Assembly: GCF_014642635.1 (NCBI RefSeq)
Contig: NZ_BMIQ01000001.1
Coordinates: 248,001 to 312,000 of the forward strand
From: Aureimonas endophytica
Lineage (GTDB): Bacteria; Pseudomonadota; Alphaproteobacteria; Rhizobiales; Rhizobiaceae
Direction of reading: 5' to 3'
Length of the DNA: 64,000 nt
Part shown: positions 32,716 to 41,998 of the stretch, one piece after another
Layout: each line of letters starts with the position of its first letter
How positions within the stretch are numbered: position 1 is the first letter of the stretch
Notes under the pieces: generated by a model
Database searches by the model: none
What the model saw: only the letters and a program-made list of their open reading frames with translations
Told to the model about the DNA's origin: nothing
Program-made: the position numbers and the translations under genes

Positions 32716-33657
32716 TCATGTGATCCTTTCGAAGAGGAGTACCTCGGTTCCAATCTCCGGCGGAAGGACGAGTGCCTCCAGATCCAGACATCGGGTCGCG
32801 ACGAAGCCCGTCGGAGCGGCGTAGGCGTCTCGGGCGCCGGTGGCGAAGCCGTGGCGGCTGCCGATCACGAGATAGGTCCGCACGCTCGGCGTCGCGAAGA
32901 CGAACCGCTCGAAGTCGTTTCCCGGCGGCGGCCAACTGCAGAGGACGACCTCCGGCTCTACCCTCTCCAGCGCGGTCGCCGCATCCATCGACAGCACCTC
33001 CGGCGGATACTCGATGGATCCCGACCAACTCCGGTCGTCGGTCGCGACGATGGCGACGTCCTTCAGCTTCAGGAACCGCGACAGGGTGCCGTCGCCGGCG
33101 GCGATCTCAAGGCACGACCGGCCGCGGCAGATGCTGGCGATTTCGTCGATCAGCTCCGCGGAAAGGAAGCAGTAGGTCCCGAGCGCCTGCATGCGCGTCA
33201 GGAGCGCGCCCTTGCCGCCGACGAGCGGCCACGTCCAGCGGAAGACGCGCAACGGGACGGGCTTCTTGCACCCGCGAGCATCGAAGAACAGACCGTTCGC
33301 CAGCGCGCTCGAGATCCGGCGCGGCAGCCAGCTTCCGGCTTCCGACTCGGCAGCTGAGACGGCATGCCGCTCCAGGGCGAGAACGGCCATCCGCCTTCTG
33401 ACGAGACGCATCGCATGCTCCCGCGACGACCTTCCTTTCCGGTCGGACCCTCGCACGCCGAGGCGTTCCAGACCCACGATCCGGTCCAAGGCGGAGACCG
33501 AACGCTTCGACAAGGCGTCGGCGAGTTCACCCTCCAGCGCCCGCCACTCGTCGGGGAACCGACGCCGCATTGCGACGAGGTCCGGCTTGGACGTCAACCA
33601 GTCGACGATCTCGAGCGGCGAGGGGGCGTCGGCCGACTTCCTTGAACGACCGGTCAT
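32716..33657 (-). CDS. SAM-dependent methyltransferase-like protein
   Basis: The protein has 313 residues. The C-terminal half has a class I methyltransferase motif I (SCLEIAAGDGTLSRFLK near residue 185), an acidic strand (VAIVATDDRSW), and SWPPPGNDFERFVF that resembles motif IV. The N-terminal half is basic and unassigned. ATG at 33657 was chosen where the coding composition begins. Orphan gene between the zntA operon and a His-rich secreted protein. The substrate is unknown. Confidence 0.7.
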   Translation of the reverse strand: MTGRSRKSADAPSPLEIVDWLTSKPDLVAMRRRFPDEWRALEGELADALSKRSVSALDRIVGLERLGVRGSDRKGRSSREHAMRLVRRRMAVLALERHAVSAAESEAGSWLPRRISSALANGLFFDARGCKKPVPLRVFRWTWPLVGGKGALLTRMQALGTYCFLSAELIDEIASICRGRSCLEIAAGDGTLSRFLKLKDVAIVATDDRSWSGSIEYPPEVLSMDAATALERVEPEVVLCSWPPPGNDFERFVFATPSVRTYLVIGSRHGFATGARDAYAAPTGFVATRCLDLEALVLPPEIGTEVLLFERIT

Positions 33658-33832
33658 GCCGCTTTCCCAGGCTGGCGCCCGCCGGTGCGGCGGGGCGGGA
33701 CGGGAAGGGAGGGACGGACAAACGGCGGACGCACCGGTGCCGCGGCGCCAAGCGCGCACGGTCCGGCCGTTGGGCGGGACGGCATGATGATCTCCGAAAG
33801 CAAGGTCGACGTCGCGCCGCCGATACGCGGCT

Positions 33833-34186
33833 TCAGGCGGCGACGGAGACTTTCGGAGGTTCAGGAGACGGATGGAGGTCGACACCTGGACCCCACCGAG
33901 TCGATGGCGATGCATGACCCGCACCGCCGGCCGGCGGGGCAAGCAGGTATTCCGGCGGCGTGCCGAGCTTCTCGTGGACATGGCCGCCGTGATCGTGGCG
34001 GGCACCGGAGGCGGGACCCCGTCCCGCGTCGTCGTCGCCCACGTGACCGTAGTCGTCGAAGACGGCGGTACCGGAAGTCGCAGCGCCCGGCTCGGCCCAT
34101 GCGATGGAGGCAACCGGAACGAGAGCGAGCAGGAGCACGAGCGCCAGCACGAAGCGGGCGAGGAACGGCCTTATGGCTCTCCTCAT
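33833..34186 (-). CDS. Small secreted His-rich protein (1 of 4 in island)
   Basis: The protein has 117 residues. The signal peptide is clear (LARFVLALVLLLALVPVASI, cleavage near AWA). The mature part is rich in His, Asp and Gly (ARHDHGGHVHEKLG) and has no Cys. The C-terminus SPEPPKVSVAA recalls the proline endings of three other small secreted proteins here (49765, 54799, 61373). Likely periplasmic metal binding. Not assignable to a named family with confidence. Confidence 0.65.
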   Translation of the reverse strand: MRRAIRPFLARFVLALVLLLALVPVASIAWAEPGAATSGTAVFDDYGHVGDDDAGRGPASGARHDHGGHVHEKLGTPPEYLLAPPAGGAGHASPSTRWGPGVDLHPSPEPPKVSVAA

Positions 34187-34328
34187 CGACTGCGCGCCTT
34201 CAACGTGGGGTGCCCTTCGACTGATCTATCGTCCGCCGTCATCGTCGGCGGCCGACCCGTCGAGGTCAAGATGTCCCGGCCGCGCACGCGGTCATGTCGC
34301 AGCCTCGTGCGACGCGTCGGGATCCGGT

Positions 34329-35336
34329 TCAGCGTCCGGCGGAAAAGGGATCGGCGAGGGCCGCGTCCGGACGGCTCACCGGCACCGAGGTTCGGGAGGT
34401 CAGGCGCGACATCTCCTGCGGTCCGAGGCGCGAGAGCAGGTCCCTGAAGCGCGGGTTCATGCCGCCGTCCGAATAGGCGAAGGCAGTCGACGGGACCGAC
34501 GTCCTCGCCGTCTCGCGCTCGGCGACGAGGTCGGCCTTCCGACGCTCCGAGACTTCGGGCGCCACCTCGGCGACGAGCGCCGGACAGGCGGCCCGCGGGT
34601 CCATCGACGCCACGCCGTCCTTGCGTCGCGAGTCGAAGACGTAGCGGCCGGCGCAGGCGGAGACTTCAGGCTCCTTCCGGGTCACCTCGAAGATGTCGTA
34701 GCCGGACTTCAGGTTCCGCCAGAAGGAGATGTTCGGGTCGGAGGCATGCTTGGCCATCTGCTGCGGCGTCATCCGGAACGGGAAGGCCTGCACTTGAAAG
34801 TCGCTCTGGCCGAGGGCGAACGCTTTCTCGGCCGCCGCGTAGATCTCGGAGACGCCGTCGTCGGTCATCGCGTAGCAGCCCGACGAGGAGCAGGCGCCGT
34901 GCACCATCAGGGCATCGCCGGACCACCCGAGCGACTTCTCGAGCGGGTTCGGGAAACCGAGGTTGAAGGAGCGGTGGTACTTCGAGTTCGGGTTCATCAG
35001 ACCCGCCGTCACCTGGTAGAAGCCCTCGGGCGCCTGCCGGTCGCCCGTCGCCTTCTTCGGTCCGAGCTTGCCGGACCAACGGCACATCGGGAAGCTCTTC
35101 ACGAGCGCGTATCGGCCGTCGCTTCCCGACCTCCAGAGTTCCAGCTCGCTCTCCTCCTTGAAGATGCGCACGAGGATGGACCCTTCGGGACGGACCTTGT
35201 CGGCCTTGACGGTATAGGCCGCCTTCGCCGTCTCGAAGACGTCCTCCGTCGCGGAAACGCATCCGCCGAGACAGGCGAGAAGCACGAGCGCGACGGACAT
35301 CCAGCGGATTGAAGGACGAGCTGTCCGCACGATCAT
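34329..35336 (-). CDS. Lipoprotein L,D-transpeptidase (YkuD family, YafK-like)
   Basis: The protein has 335 residues. A lipobox (LACLGGC) follows the hydrophobic N-terminus, so the protein is probably outer- or inner-membrane anchored. The YkuD catalytic motif is in MVHGACSSSGCYAMTDDG with nucleophilic Cys. YafK-like members cleave Braun-type lipoprotein links from peptidoglycan. The C-terminal 100 residues are unassigned and polar. Start could be the ATG at 35348 or 35336. Confidence 0.85.
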   Translation of the reverse strand: MIVRTARPSIRWMSVALVLLACLGGCVSATEDVFETAKAAYTVKADKVRPEGSILVRIFKEESELELWRSGSDGRYALVKSFPMCRWSGKLGPKKATGDRQAPEGFYQVTAGLMNPNSKYHRSFNLGFPNPLEKSLGWSGDALMVHGACSSSGCYAMTDDGVSEIYAAAEKAFALGQSDFQVQAFPFRMTPQQMAKHASDPNISFWRNLKSGYDIFEVTRKEPEVSACAGRYVFDSRRKDGVASMDPRAACPALVAEVAPEVSERRKADLVAERETARTSVPSTAFAYSDGGMNPRFRDLLSRLGPQEMSRLTSRTSVPVSRPDAALADPFSAGR

Positions 35337-35602
35337 CCAGGGAACCATTCGACTACGACGTTGCACTGCCGGTGTGCCACGCCCGCCTTGCCCCGGCCAG
35401 ACCGCAGCGCGACCCCGCCGGCCGAGGAGCGTGAACATCCGATCGCTTAGCGGATCCACCGGGCAGATTTTATGACGCAACTGAAGACCATGCGGCACAC
35501 GTGCTCCACTCCTGGATCCTGCGAGCGGACGTTTCGCGGGATCGACAGCCGCCCGTGCGGGTCGTTCGACCAAACCGCTCGGAGGACCGGGGTGTCTCGG
35601 CT

Positions 35603-36277
35603 TCAGGTGCTCGGGCCGACGGCGAGCCAGACGGCCAAGTAGTGGACGAGAGCCGCCGCCAGGACGAAACCGTGCCAGATCGCGTTCTGGAAGCGGAGGC
35701 GCTCCCAGACGTGGAAGATCACGCCCAGGGAGTAGATCACGCCGCCGGCGCCGACGAGCAGGAGCACCTGCCTGGACAGGACGTCTACGAGCCTGTCGAG
35801 GATCGCGACGCCGCTCCAGCCGAGGGCCAGGTAGAGGGCGATCGACAGACGGTCCAGCCGACCTGGCAGGACGACCTTCAGCACGAGGCCGAGAAGCGCG
35901 GTGCACCACACCAGCACCAGCAGCCACCAGGTGCCCGCCTTGACGACGAATGGCGTGTAGGTCCCCGCGATCAGGAGGTAGATCGCCGAATGGTCGATCC
36001 GACGCAGGATCCACTTCGTCGGGCCGACGGGCCACATATTGTAGAGAGCGGACGCGCCGAGGGCCAAGACGAGCGTCGCCAGGTAGATGCCGGAGGCGAC
36101 GAGATCATGGGGTTCGGCGTCGCGGCGCGTCATGGCGAACATCGCGGTCCCGGCCAAGGCGAGGAGGATCCCGAGGGCGTGCACCACCCCGTCCGCCCGC
36201 CGCTCGCCCGCGGTATAGCGCCAAGGGATCTCTCCGGAACCGGTCGCCTGATGCGCCCTTGATGTGGTTCTCTCCAA
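35603..36277 (-). CDS. Hemolysin III family membrane protein (PAQR-like)
   Basis: The protein has 224 residues with seven predicted hydrophobic segments. Family motifs are HALGILLALAG, IDHSAIYLLIAGTYTPF and the C-terminal IWHGFVLAAALVHYLAV, whose conserved His and Asp are thought to bind zinc. Roles in membrane homeostasis are proposed for the superfamily. Isolated gene with no obvious operon partner. Confidence 0.9.
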   Translation of the reverse strand: MERTTSRAHQATGSGEIPWRYTAGERRADGVVHALGILLALAGTAMFAMTRRDAEPHDLVASGIYLATLVLALGASALYNMWPVGPTKWILRRIDHSAIYLLIAGTYTPFVVKAGTWWLLVLVWCTALLGLVLKVVLPGRLDRLSIALYLALGWSGVAILDRLVDVLSRQVLLLVGAGGVIYSLGVIFHVWERLRFQNAIWHGFVLAAALVHYLAVWLAVGPST

Positions 36278-36736
36278 GCCGTCGCCTTCTCGGTTCCGCC
36301 TGCCGACGCCACAGGGACCTCCGGCCTTCTTTCGGCGCTGCGGCCCGTCGAGCGGCGGCTTTCGCCGACGGCTCGTTCGTGCATCGGTCCACGCCCTCGA
36401 GCACGATGGTACACCACAGGATCAGTCCGCTCCGAAGATCTGGCCACGGTGGGAGATCGGGCAACCCTGCGACGCTGTACCCGCGGAGTCACCGGTCCGA
36501 ACGTCCTAGGGGATCGGACGCCAGTGCGGCATGCGAGATGCGCCTAACCGCGACGACATGACGTCTTGCCTCCAGGGCGGACCTGGATGGCATGGAGGCG
36601 GTCCGCAGCCTCTCCGGTGCGGCCGCGACCTCTGGAGTCCGCCTGTCGGTCGCACTCGGATGTCGGTACGTGTCCTTGCCCCGACGCCGCGAGGAAGCCG
36701 CGCACCGGTGGCTTCGCAGCAAGAAGGAAGTCGAAC
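36278..36736. other. Intergenic, nothing recognised
   Basis: In these 459 bases I see no convincing gene, repeat or terminator. Open frames overlap on both strands without ribosome sites. An AAGAAGGAAG site just before 36737 serves the next gene. Confidence 0.5.
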
Positions 36737-36940
36737 ATGCGCTCCGTCTACCGCGCTTTCTTCGGCGCGATCTACGCCGTCCTCGGCGCGATGCTCGGCG
36801 TCACCATCGCCTTTCTGGCCGTCAAGTTCGTCCACTTGACCGGCTTCGAGCCCGGCGCGGCCGTCGAGGTGCCGGCGGTCGCGGGCGTCGCCACGGCGAC
36901 CGCCCTCACGGGCTTCTTCGGCTTCTTGAGGTACCGCTGA
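36737..36940 (+). CDS. Small membrane protein, 67 aa
   Basis: AAGGAAGTCGAAC precedes ATG. Two hydrophobic segments (GAIYAVLGAMLGVTIAFLAV and VAGVATATALTGFFGF) flank a short loop and a basic end FLRYR. No family recognised. It stands alone, about 170 bases before another small secreted protein. Confidence 0.6.
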   Translation: MRSVYRAFFGAIYAVLGAMLGVTIAFLAVKFVHLTGFEPGAAVEVPAVAGVATATALTGFFGFLRYR

Positions 36941-37110
36941 GAGGTCGAGCCGCGTCCGTCGGCGTCTGACCGGCCGTCACCATCGCCGAACAGACGAATG
37001 CAATTGGCGTGCATCCGCCTCGACCGGGTCATCAATCCGTCGACTTCGCCGACCATCCCGGGCCTTCCGAGTCGTTGCCGGCTCGCGAAACCCGACGGAA
37101 GGAGCTGCGG

Positions 37111-37434
37111 ATGCGCCTCTCGATATCACCCCTCGTGATGGGCCTCGCGGTCGTCGTGCTCTGGGCGGCACCGCCGGCACTCGCCTCGAGCGACGACGCG
37201 TGGGCCGAGTTCGACTCTCGCGTGACGAAGGCCTGCGTCCAGGCGAGCGGCATCCGCAACCCGCGCCCTTCGACGATCGTCGGCTTCGACGACCGGGTCG
37301 GGATGGTGGCGATGCTCGTATCGGACCGTAAGCGCGGTTCGACCCTGTCGAAGCTGTGCCTCTACGACAAGAAGACGAGGAAAGCCTTCGTCGACGATGC
37401 CGAGACTTGGTCGGCTCCTCCACAGGCTCGCTGA
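37111..37434 (+). CDS. Small secreted protein, 107 aa
   Basis: GGAAGGAGCTGCGG precedes ATG. Signal peptide MRLSISPLVMGLAVVVLWAA with cleavage near ALA. The mature part has two Cys (KACVQAS, KLCLYDK) that could form a disulfide, and KKTRKAFVDDAETW near the end. Small secreted proteins with this layout are common and uncharacterised in Hyphomicrobiales. Confidence 0.65.
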   Translation: MRLSISPLVMGLAVVVLWAAPPALASSDDAWAEFDSRVTKACVQASGIRNPRPSTIVGFDDRVGMVAMLVSDRKRGSTLSKLCLYDKKTRKAFVDDAETWSAPPQAR

Positions 37435-37542
37435 AACCGGTCGCGGGAAGCTTCTGGAGATCTTGAGTAAGCTTCGTCTGCCTGGGTCCGGATGTAGGCC
37501 CAGGTGGGGAAACTCGGGGGAGGTTTGCGCCAATCGCGGCGA

Positions 37543-37601
37543 GATTGATCTTTCAATCAATACCGTCCATGATGGGGCGTAGGATTGATGGATTGATCAA
37601 T
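37543..37601 (+). promoter_or_regulatory. Candidate HipB operator repeats
   Basis: GATTGA-4-TCAATC (37543-37558), a further ATTGA at 37584, and the palindrome ATTGATCAAT (37592-37601) that overlaps the hipB start codon. They lie in an AT-rich patch. There is no clear ribosome site before hipB. Confidence 0.6.
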
Positions 37602-37854
37602 GTCTGGGTTGCAAGCTGTACTGGATGAAGTCAGGTCGGAGGCTCGGCGACACGGCTGGTCGGACGCCGAATTGGCCCGTCGCGCCGGTATCACGCCCGA
37701 GGCGCTGTCGCGGATGCGCGGTACCGGCGGCGCCCGGTTCGACACCGTCGAGCGCCTCGCCGCCGTAGTGGGGCAAAAGCTGAAGCTCGCACCGCTCGAC
37801 GACTATCTAGACGCCCTGCTGGAGGGCGGGCTGCTGGGCGAGATCGACCGATGA
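37600..37854 (+). CDS. hipB: HipB-like antitoxin (HTH)
   Basis: The protein has 84 residues with an XRE-type HTH (DAELARRAGITPEALSRMRG, residues 23-42). It is the antitoxin and autorepressor of the HipAB module, partnered with the kinase encoded next (4-base overlap). Candidate operators immediately upstream overlap its start. Confidence 0.85.
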   Translation: MSGLQAVLDEVRSEARRHGWSDAELARRAGITPEALSRMRGTGGARFDTVERLAAVVGQKLKLAPLDDYLDALLEGGLLGEIDR

Positions 37855-39326
37855 GCGACAGGAGCGCCGTCGTCTGGACCAGAGCATCGGGAACGCCTCG
37901 TCGTCTCGGTCTGCTCGTGAAGGCCGGCGAGCGGGTGCGCTTCACCTACGACCCCGAGGTCGGCGATCTTCCAGGCATCACCGTGGTGCACGACACGACG
38001 AAGACGCGGAACCGCACGATCGAGTACGTGTCGACCGAGGCCAACCCGCTACCGCCGATGTTCCAGTCGCTGGTACCGCCACGACACGAGCAGAACCTTC
38101 AGCGCCGCATCCTCATGCACCTCATCGGACGTTCGGGGGGGCGCGTCGACGCGGGCGCCGACCTGGACTGGCAGATGCTGGTCATGGCCGGCCGGAACGG
38201 CATCGGTCATCTCGACGTCTTCGCCAGCGACGAGGCCGCACTCGCCTACTACGACCGACCGACGCAGAGCTTCACGCTCGACGAGATCGCCGACGGTCCG
38301 CTCTGGCACCTGGTTTCGGACGCGACGTCGCCGACGGCCGACGCCGTTTCCATCGAGGAGGTCGTCGAGACGATCCGGTCGCATCCCACGGTCGGCGGCA
38401 TGATGCCGAAGCTGCTGGTGAACCTACGCCGGTCGGACGGTACGACGGTCGACGCGCTGGTGAAGATCGGAACGCCCGACTTTCCTCACGTCCTCGCTCT
38501 GGAGAACCTCGCCTACGAGATCCACGACAGGATCGGCGTGCACCGTCCATTCAAGCGGTACCAACGGACGGAGGACGGAGTGGAGGTCCTGGCGACCGAA
38601 CGCTTCGACAGGTCCGAGGGGCGTCCGTTGCCGCTGGAGAGCGTCTTCACGGCCCTCTACGCCGCATCCGCCGGCAAGATCCAGAGCCGCTGGTCCGAGG
38701 AGGGTCTCAGGCCGTCGCTGGAGACCGTCGCGACGGCGTTGACGACGCCGATGACGGGCATGTCGTCCTTCCCGGGCCGCGACTGTCGCGAGTTGTTCCG
38801 GCGGACGGTGATGGGTCTCCTGACCGGCAACGGGGACAACCACCTGGAGAACCACTCCATCCTCGGCGAGCGGAGGAAGGCGGGGCTTTCGCCGCTCTAC
38901 GATCCGGCACCGATGCGCGGATACCATCGGCATCAGATGGTGTCGTCCGTCTCCTTCGGCGGGGTCGCCTTCCGCCAAGGGGCCGTTCCCGCCGACTTGG
39001 GCGAGGCGGTCCTGCGCTTTGGAGAGGCCTGCGGCCTGCAGGGGCGCGTCGTGCGGCAGGAGATGGCACGCTGCCTGGAGGCGACGGCCGATTTCGCCGA
39101 TCTCGCCAAGGATGTCGCTCCGGGTCCGGTCGGCGCCGCCCTGGCCGGCAGGCTCGAAGGGGTGCGTTACCGGGTCGAGCGGGCGTCGTTGGCCAACGTC
39201 CCGCGTCCAGCCGTCTCTGGAGCCATTCCCGACGGCCTTCGAGAAGAGCCGGTCGATGAAATGGAAGTCGAGGGAGTCACGGTGGAGACCGCGGATCACC
39301 GGCGCGTCACGCCCAGCTGGGGGTGA
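37851..39326 (+). CDS. hipA: HipA-like serine/threonine kinase toxin
   Basis: The protein has 491 residues. The N-terminal subdomain is followed by the HipA kinase core: PKLLVNLRRSDG (near residue 190), ALENLAYEIHDRIGV, ATERFDR, LLTGNGDNHLENHSIL with the catalytic Asp and Asn, and LSPLYDPAPM with the metal-binding Asp. HipA of E. coli phosphorylates GltX and causes persistence. The C-terminal 80 residues extend past the usual end, and the target is unknown. Overlaps hipB by 4 bases. Confidence 0.85.
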   Translation: MSDRSAVVWTRASGTPRRLGLLVKAGERVRFTYDPEVGDLPGITVVHDTTKTRNRTIEYVSTEANPLPPMFQSLVPPRHEQNLQRRILMHLIGRSGGRVDAGADLDWQMLVMAGRNGIGHLDVFASDEAALAYYDRPTQSFTLDEIADGPLWHLVSDATSPTADAVSIEEVVETIRSHPTVGGMMPKLLVNLRRSDGTTVDALVKIGTPDFPHVLALENLAYEIHDRIGVHRPFKRYQRTEDGVEVLATERFDRSEGRPLPLESVFTALYAASAGKIQSRWSEEGLRPSLETVATALTTPMTGMSSFPGRDCRELFRRTVMGLLTGNGDNHLENHSILGERRKAGLSPLYDPAPMRGYHRHQMVSSVSFGGVAFRQGAVPADLGEAVLRFGEACGLQGRVVRQEMARCLEATADFADLAKDVAPGPVGAALAGRLEGVRYRVERASLANVPRPAVSGAIPDGLREEPVDEMEVEGVTVETADHRRVTPSWG

Positions 39327-39701
39327 ACTCGTCGCCCTCCCACATGTCCTGCGGGATGCGTAAGGGCGCCCGAAAACCGATCGAGCGCCGGCTGCGATCG
39401 GCGGCTGGTTGATCGCCGGACGCGCGATAGACGCCGTTGCGAAATGCCGCATGAGGTCGTTCATGTCCGTTCTCGGCTTCGCCCGTGCGCAGCAAGGGCT
39501 CCGGACGTCCTGCGACCCCATGGCGGCTCCGGTCGATACGGGCGACGTTCCCATCCAATGGAGAGCCGAGGGACGTGCCTCCGCCCCGCGTATGGCAAGC
39601 CTGCCTTGACTGGCTGGATTGCCTCCACGTGAGCGCGGTTCGGCACTGCGGAGCGGTGAGCGGGGGAAATTAAGCGCGACGTGCAGGCCCCGCACGCGGT
39701 A
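39327..39701 (-). other. Intergenic; possible coding remnant at 39307-39558
   Basis: A - strand frame (about 83 codons) ends ...SIGFRAPLRIPQDMWEGDEFTPSWA, reading like a genuine gene 3' end with good third-position G+C there, and overlaps the hipA end by 20 bases. The first half is less convincing and no ribosome site is clear. It may be a decayed gene. The rest of the 375 bases shows nothing. Confidence 0.3.
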
Positions 39702-39920
39702 TCAACGCCGCTTCTTTGGATCTTCCGCCGCCCGCTTCCTTTCGCCGACGTCGCACGCCGGCCGGAAACTGACATAGAGGTTGTCGTCGATCGGCGCGGT
39801 CAGGAAGTCGCGCTCGCGTCCGGCCGTCGTCTCCCGGTCGTCATGAAGGGTCCGCGGGGCGCGCACGACCAGAGAGGTGCGCGTCGCGTAGCGGGTCGGG
39901 TCGTTCTTGATCCTGCCCAT
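39702..39920 (-). CDS. Small protein of the kinase operon, 72 aa
   Basis: ATG at 39920 shares a base with the kinase stop (TGATG). It starts MGRIKNDPTRYATRTSLVVR and ends with a basic KRAAEDPKKRR. The middle has a DFLTAPIDDNLYVSFRP stretch. There is no known domain. Its coupling suggests it acts with the kinase, perhaps as substrate, inhibitor or target adaptor, an inference. Confidence 0.65.
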   Translation of the reverse strand: MGRIKNDPTRYATRTSLVVRAPRTLHDDRETTAGRERDFLTAPIDDNLYVSFRPACDVGERKRAAEDPKKRR

Positions 39921-40963
39921 CAGTAGGAACCCAGCACTTTCTGCACCTCCTTCTCGGAGATGTTCGCACGGCATTCGTCTCGAACACGTGTCCGTCGCCC
40001 CCCGTTCACCGTCTTGGTTAACTCGCAACTGCGGTCCGGGTTGAGGACGAAGGAATATTCCGTTCCGTTTTCGTTCTTCGTCCAGGTGGTATTATCAGGA
40101 GTCCGCGTCATGCGCCAGTCGAACGTCAGGTCGTCGATACCCGACAAGGCGTTCGCGACCGCCAACGCCGAAGGGTAGCGCTGGGCCGGGTCGACCTGGA
40201 GGCACTTCCGGACGATGTTCCGGAGCTTCGAGGGAATGTGGGCCGGAAAGGTGCTCCTGTCGGGAAAGCGTCCATTCCGCACGTCGAAGCGGAATCCGTC
40301 GCGGTCCGTGATCCCCCGCCCGTATTTCGCGAGCTGCTCGTAGAAGGCGCCGTTGCCGACGCACATCCGATAGAGCGTCAGTCCGATCTGGTAGACGTCG
40401 AAGGTGACGTCGAACTCCGCGTTCCTCATGGCCTCCGGCGGGATCATCGGCGTGTAGTGCCGGTCCTGCTCCGCGACCCCGACGAAGTTCATCCTCTTCG
40501 CCTGGCCGAAGTCGGAGAGGAGAGCCTCGCCTCGGAGGGAAAGGAGGATGTTGTCGGGTTTGACGTCGAAGTGGACCAGACGCTTGGAATGGATGTTGTG
40601 CAGGCCGCTGAGCGTCTGGCATCCGACGGCCACGATCTCCCGCACGGTCATGAACCGTCCGTTCGAGATGAGATCCTTCACCGAACCCCGCTCGTAGTAC
40701 GGCATCGCCACGTAGACGTGGTCGGCATCCTGGCAGGCGTAGTGGATCTGGACCACGTTCGGATGCGCGCTGGCGTAGAGAGCCTTCGACTCGGCGAAGA
40801 ACTCGTCGGGATCGCCCAGCTTCGCCTTCGCGATCTGCTTCGTCACGATCTCGGCGTCGAGCTGGTGGTCGCGCGAGAGCCAGGTGCGGGAGTTACGCCC
40901 GTCCTGACCGATCTCCCGGATGAAGTCGAAGGCGACCTCGGCCTTGTTGTAGGGCTTAAGCAT
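39920..40963 (-). CDS. Hanks-type serine/threonine protein kinase
   Basis: The protein has 347 residues. Lys in EIVTKQIAKA and Glu in FFAESKALYA fit subdomains II-III, the catalytic loop is VHFDVKPDNILL with Asp, and the metal site is LSDFGQAK. The glycine loop is poor (IGQDGRNSRTW). The last 80 residues are a separate small domain with no membrane span, so the enzyme is soluble. ATG at 40963 lies inside the end of the upstream gene, and GTG at 40972 is the alternative. Middle gene of a three-gene operon. Confidence 0.87.
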   Translation of the reverse strand: MLKPYNKAEVAFDFIREIGQDGRNSRTWLSRDHQLDAEIVTKQIAKAKLGDPDEFFAESKALYASAHPNVVQIHYACQDADHVYVAMPYYERGSVKDLISNGRFMTVREIVAVGCQTLSGLHNIHSKRLVHFDVKPDNILLSLRGEALLSDFGQAKRMNFVGVAEQDRHYTPMIPPEAMRNAEFDVTFDVYQIGLTLYRMCVGNGAFYEQLAKYGRGITDRDGFRFDVRNGRFPDRSTFPAHIPSKLRNIVRKCLQVDPAQRYPSALAVANALSGIDDLTFDWRMTRTPDNTTWTKNENGTEYSFVLNPDRSCELTKTVNGGRRTRVRDECRANISEKEVQKVLGSY

Positions 40964-41411
40964 TCGCGGCACCGATGGCGCAAAGAACCGCTTCCCGGTC
41001 CTCCTTCTTCATGTCTTCCCAGCCGTCGACGTCGTAGCCCTCCCGTCCTTCCACCAGGGGTTTGAACCTCTTTCGGTCGATGCCGACCTTGGACGATATG
41101 GAGGAGATCTGCCCTACGTAGTAGGCCGTCAGCCTGCTGCTCGCGAAGGCCTCCTGGATGACGCCCTCGATCTGGATCCTCGGGATGTTCAGGGACTGCG
41201 CCGAGGGTTCCGTCACCCTGACCCCGGCCTTCTCGACGCCGTACTCCCGCAGCACGTCGAGGAGGTTGCTGCGGAGGTACTTCAGGGCGTCGGGGGTCTG
41301 GAAGGCCGCAGGGATCTTGATCTCCTCGACATTGATCACCGTTTCCGTGTCGGTGTCGTAGACGGCGAACGTCACCTCTCGAGGTGCGGCACGAATTCCG
41401 ATGGTGATCAT
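40956..41411 (-). CDS. Unknown protein, possible RNase H/RuvC-like fold
   Basis: The protein has 151 residues. The first strands (MITIGIRAAPREVTFAVYD, then VINVEEIKIPAAF) recall the opening of RuvC-like and related RNase H-fold proteins, but the usual acidic catalytic Asp in the first strand is replaced. It ends KKEDREAVLCAIGAANA. First gene of the kinase operon. The similarity is by eye and could mislead. Confidence 0.65.
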   Translation of the reverse strand: MITIGIRAAPREVTFAVYDTDTETVINVEEIKIPAAFQTPDALKYLRSNLLDVLREYGVEKAGVRVTEPSAQSLNIPRIQIEGVIQEAFASSRLTAYYVGQISSISSKVGIDRKRFKPLVEGREGYDVDGWEDMKKEDREAVLCAIGAANA

Positions 41412-41998
41412 GCGACGGTGGAGGCTCGTTCAGGATTCTGGCTGCAACCAGAGTGCACGACGCCGTCCGATGTTGCGAGATGAATCGCGCGGACGGTGCT
41501 CGAACTTGCGTCGGTGGGAACGGCGAGGTCCGCTCGGCGATCTCCACTCACGGAGGTTCGTCGTCCGATGGACTGCCGTCACGCGTTCCCCAGTTCGACG
41601 GCAGTGTCGGCACTCTGAGCGCTTCCGTGATTCCATCGTGTCCTCGTCCTCCTCGGGCAACGCGTCCCGCGATCTCGATCTCTCGTCGGCAGGCACGGAA
41701 CGAAGGTGGCTCCCGGCGCTTCGGGGCGGACGTCCGACCGGAGAACTCTGCGCGAGGCGAGCATGGTCGGCGCGAAGGAAAGGCTTTCGCCGAAGATGAT
41801 GACGGTGCTTACCTTGGTCGTCGTCCCAAGGGTGCTCGGTCTCGTGAGAAGGGGAAGCCCGTCGCAAGCGCGCCAGCGGCTGCGGGACCCAGCGAGGACG
41901 CCACCAAGTGGGGTCGAAGCCGCGTGACCGCGCCACACGACTGTCGGTTCCAGATTGCGGAAGTCGCCGCTCCGCCCGGGAAGCCGGGACGGATCTGC
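41412..41998. other. Gene-free stretch between the kinase operon and ars operon
   Basis: In 587 bases I find no gene with a ribosome site and natural composition. Open frames on both strands (for instance + 41453-42043) end in repetitive Arg/Ser/Gly-rich sequence. The promoter of the kinase operon should lie near 41412-41500. Confidence 0.5.
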
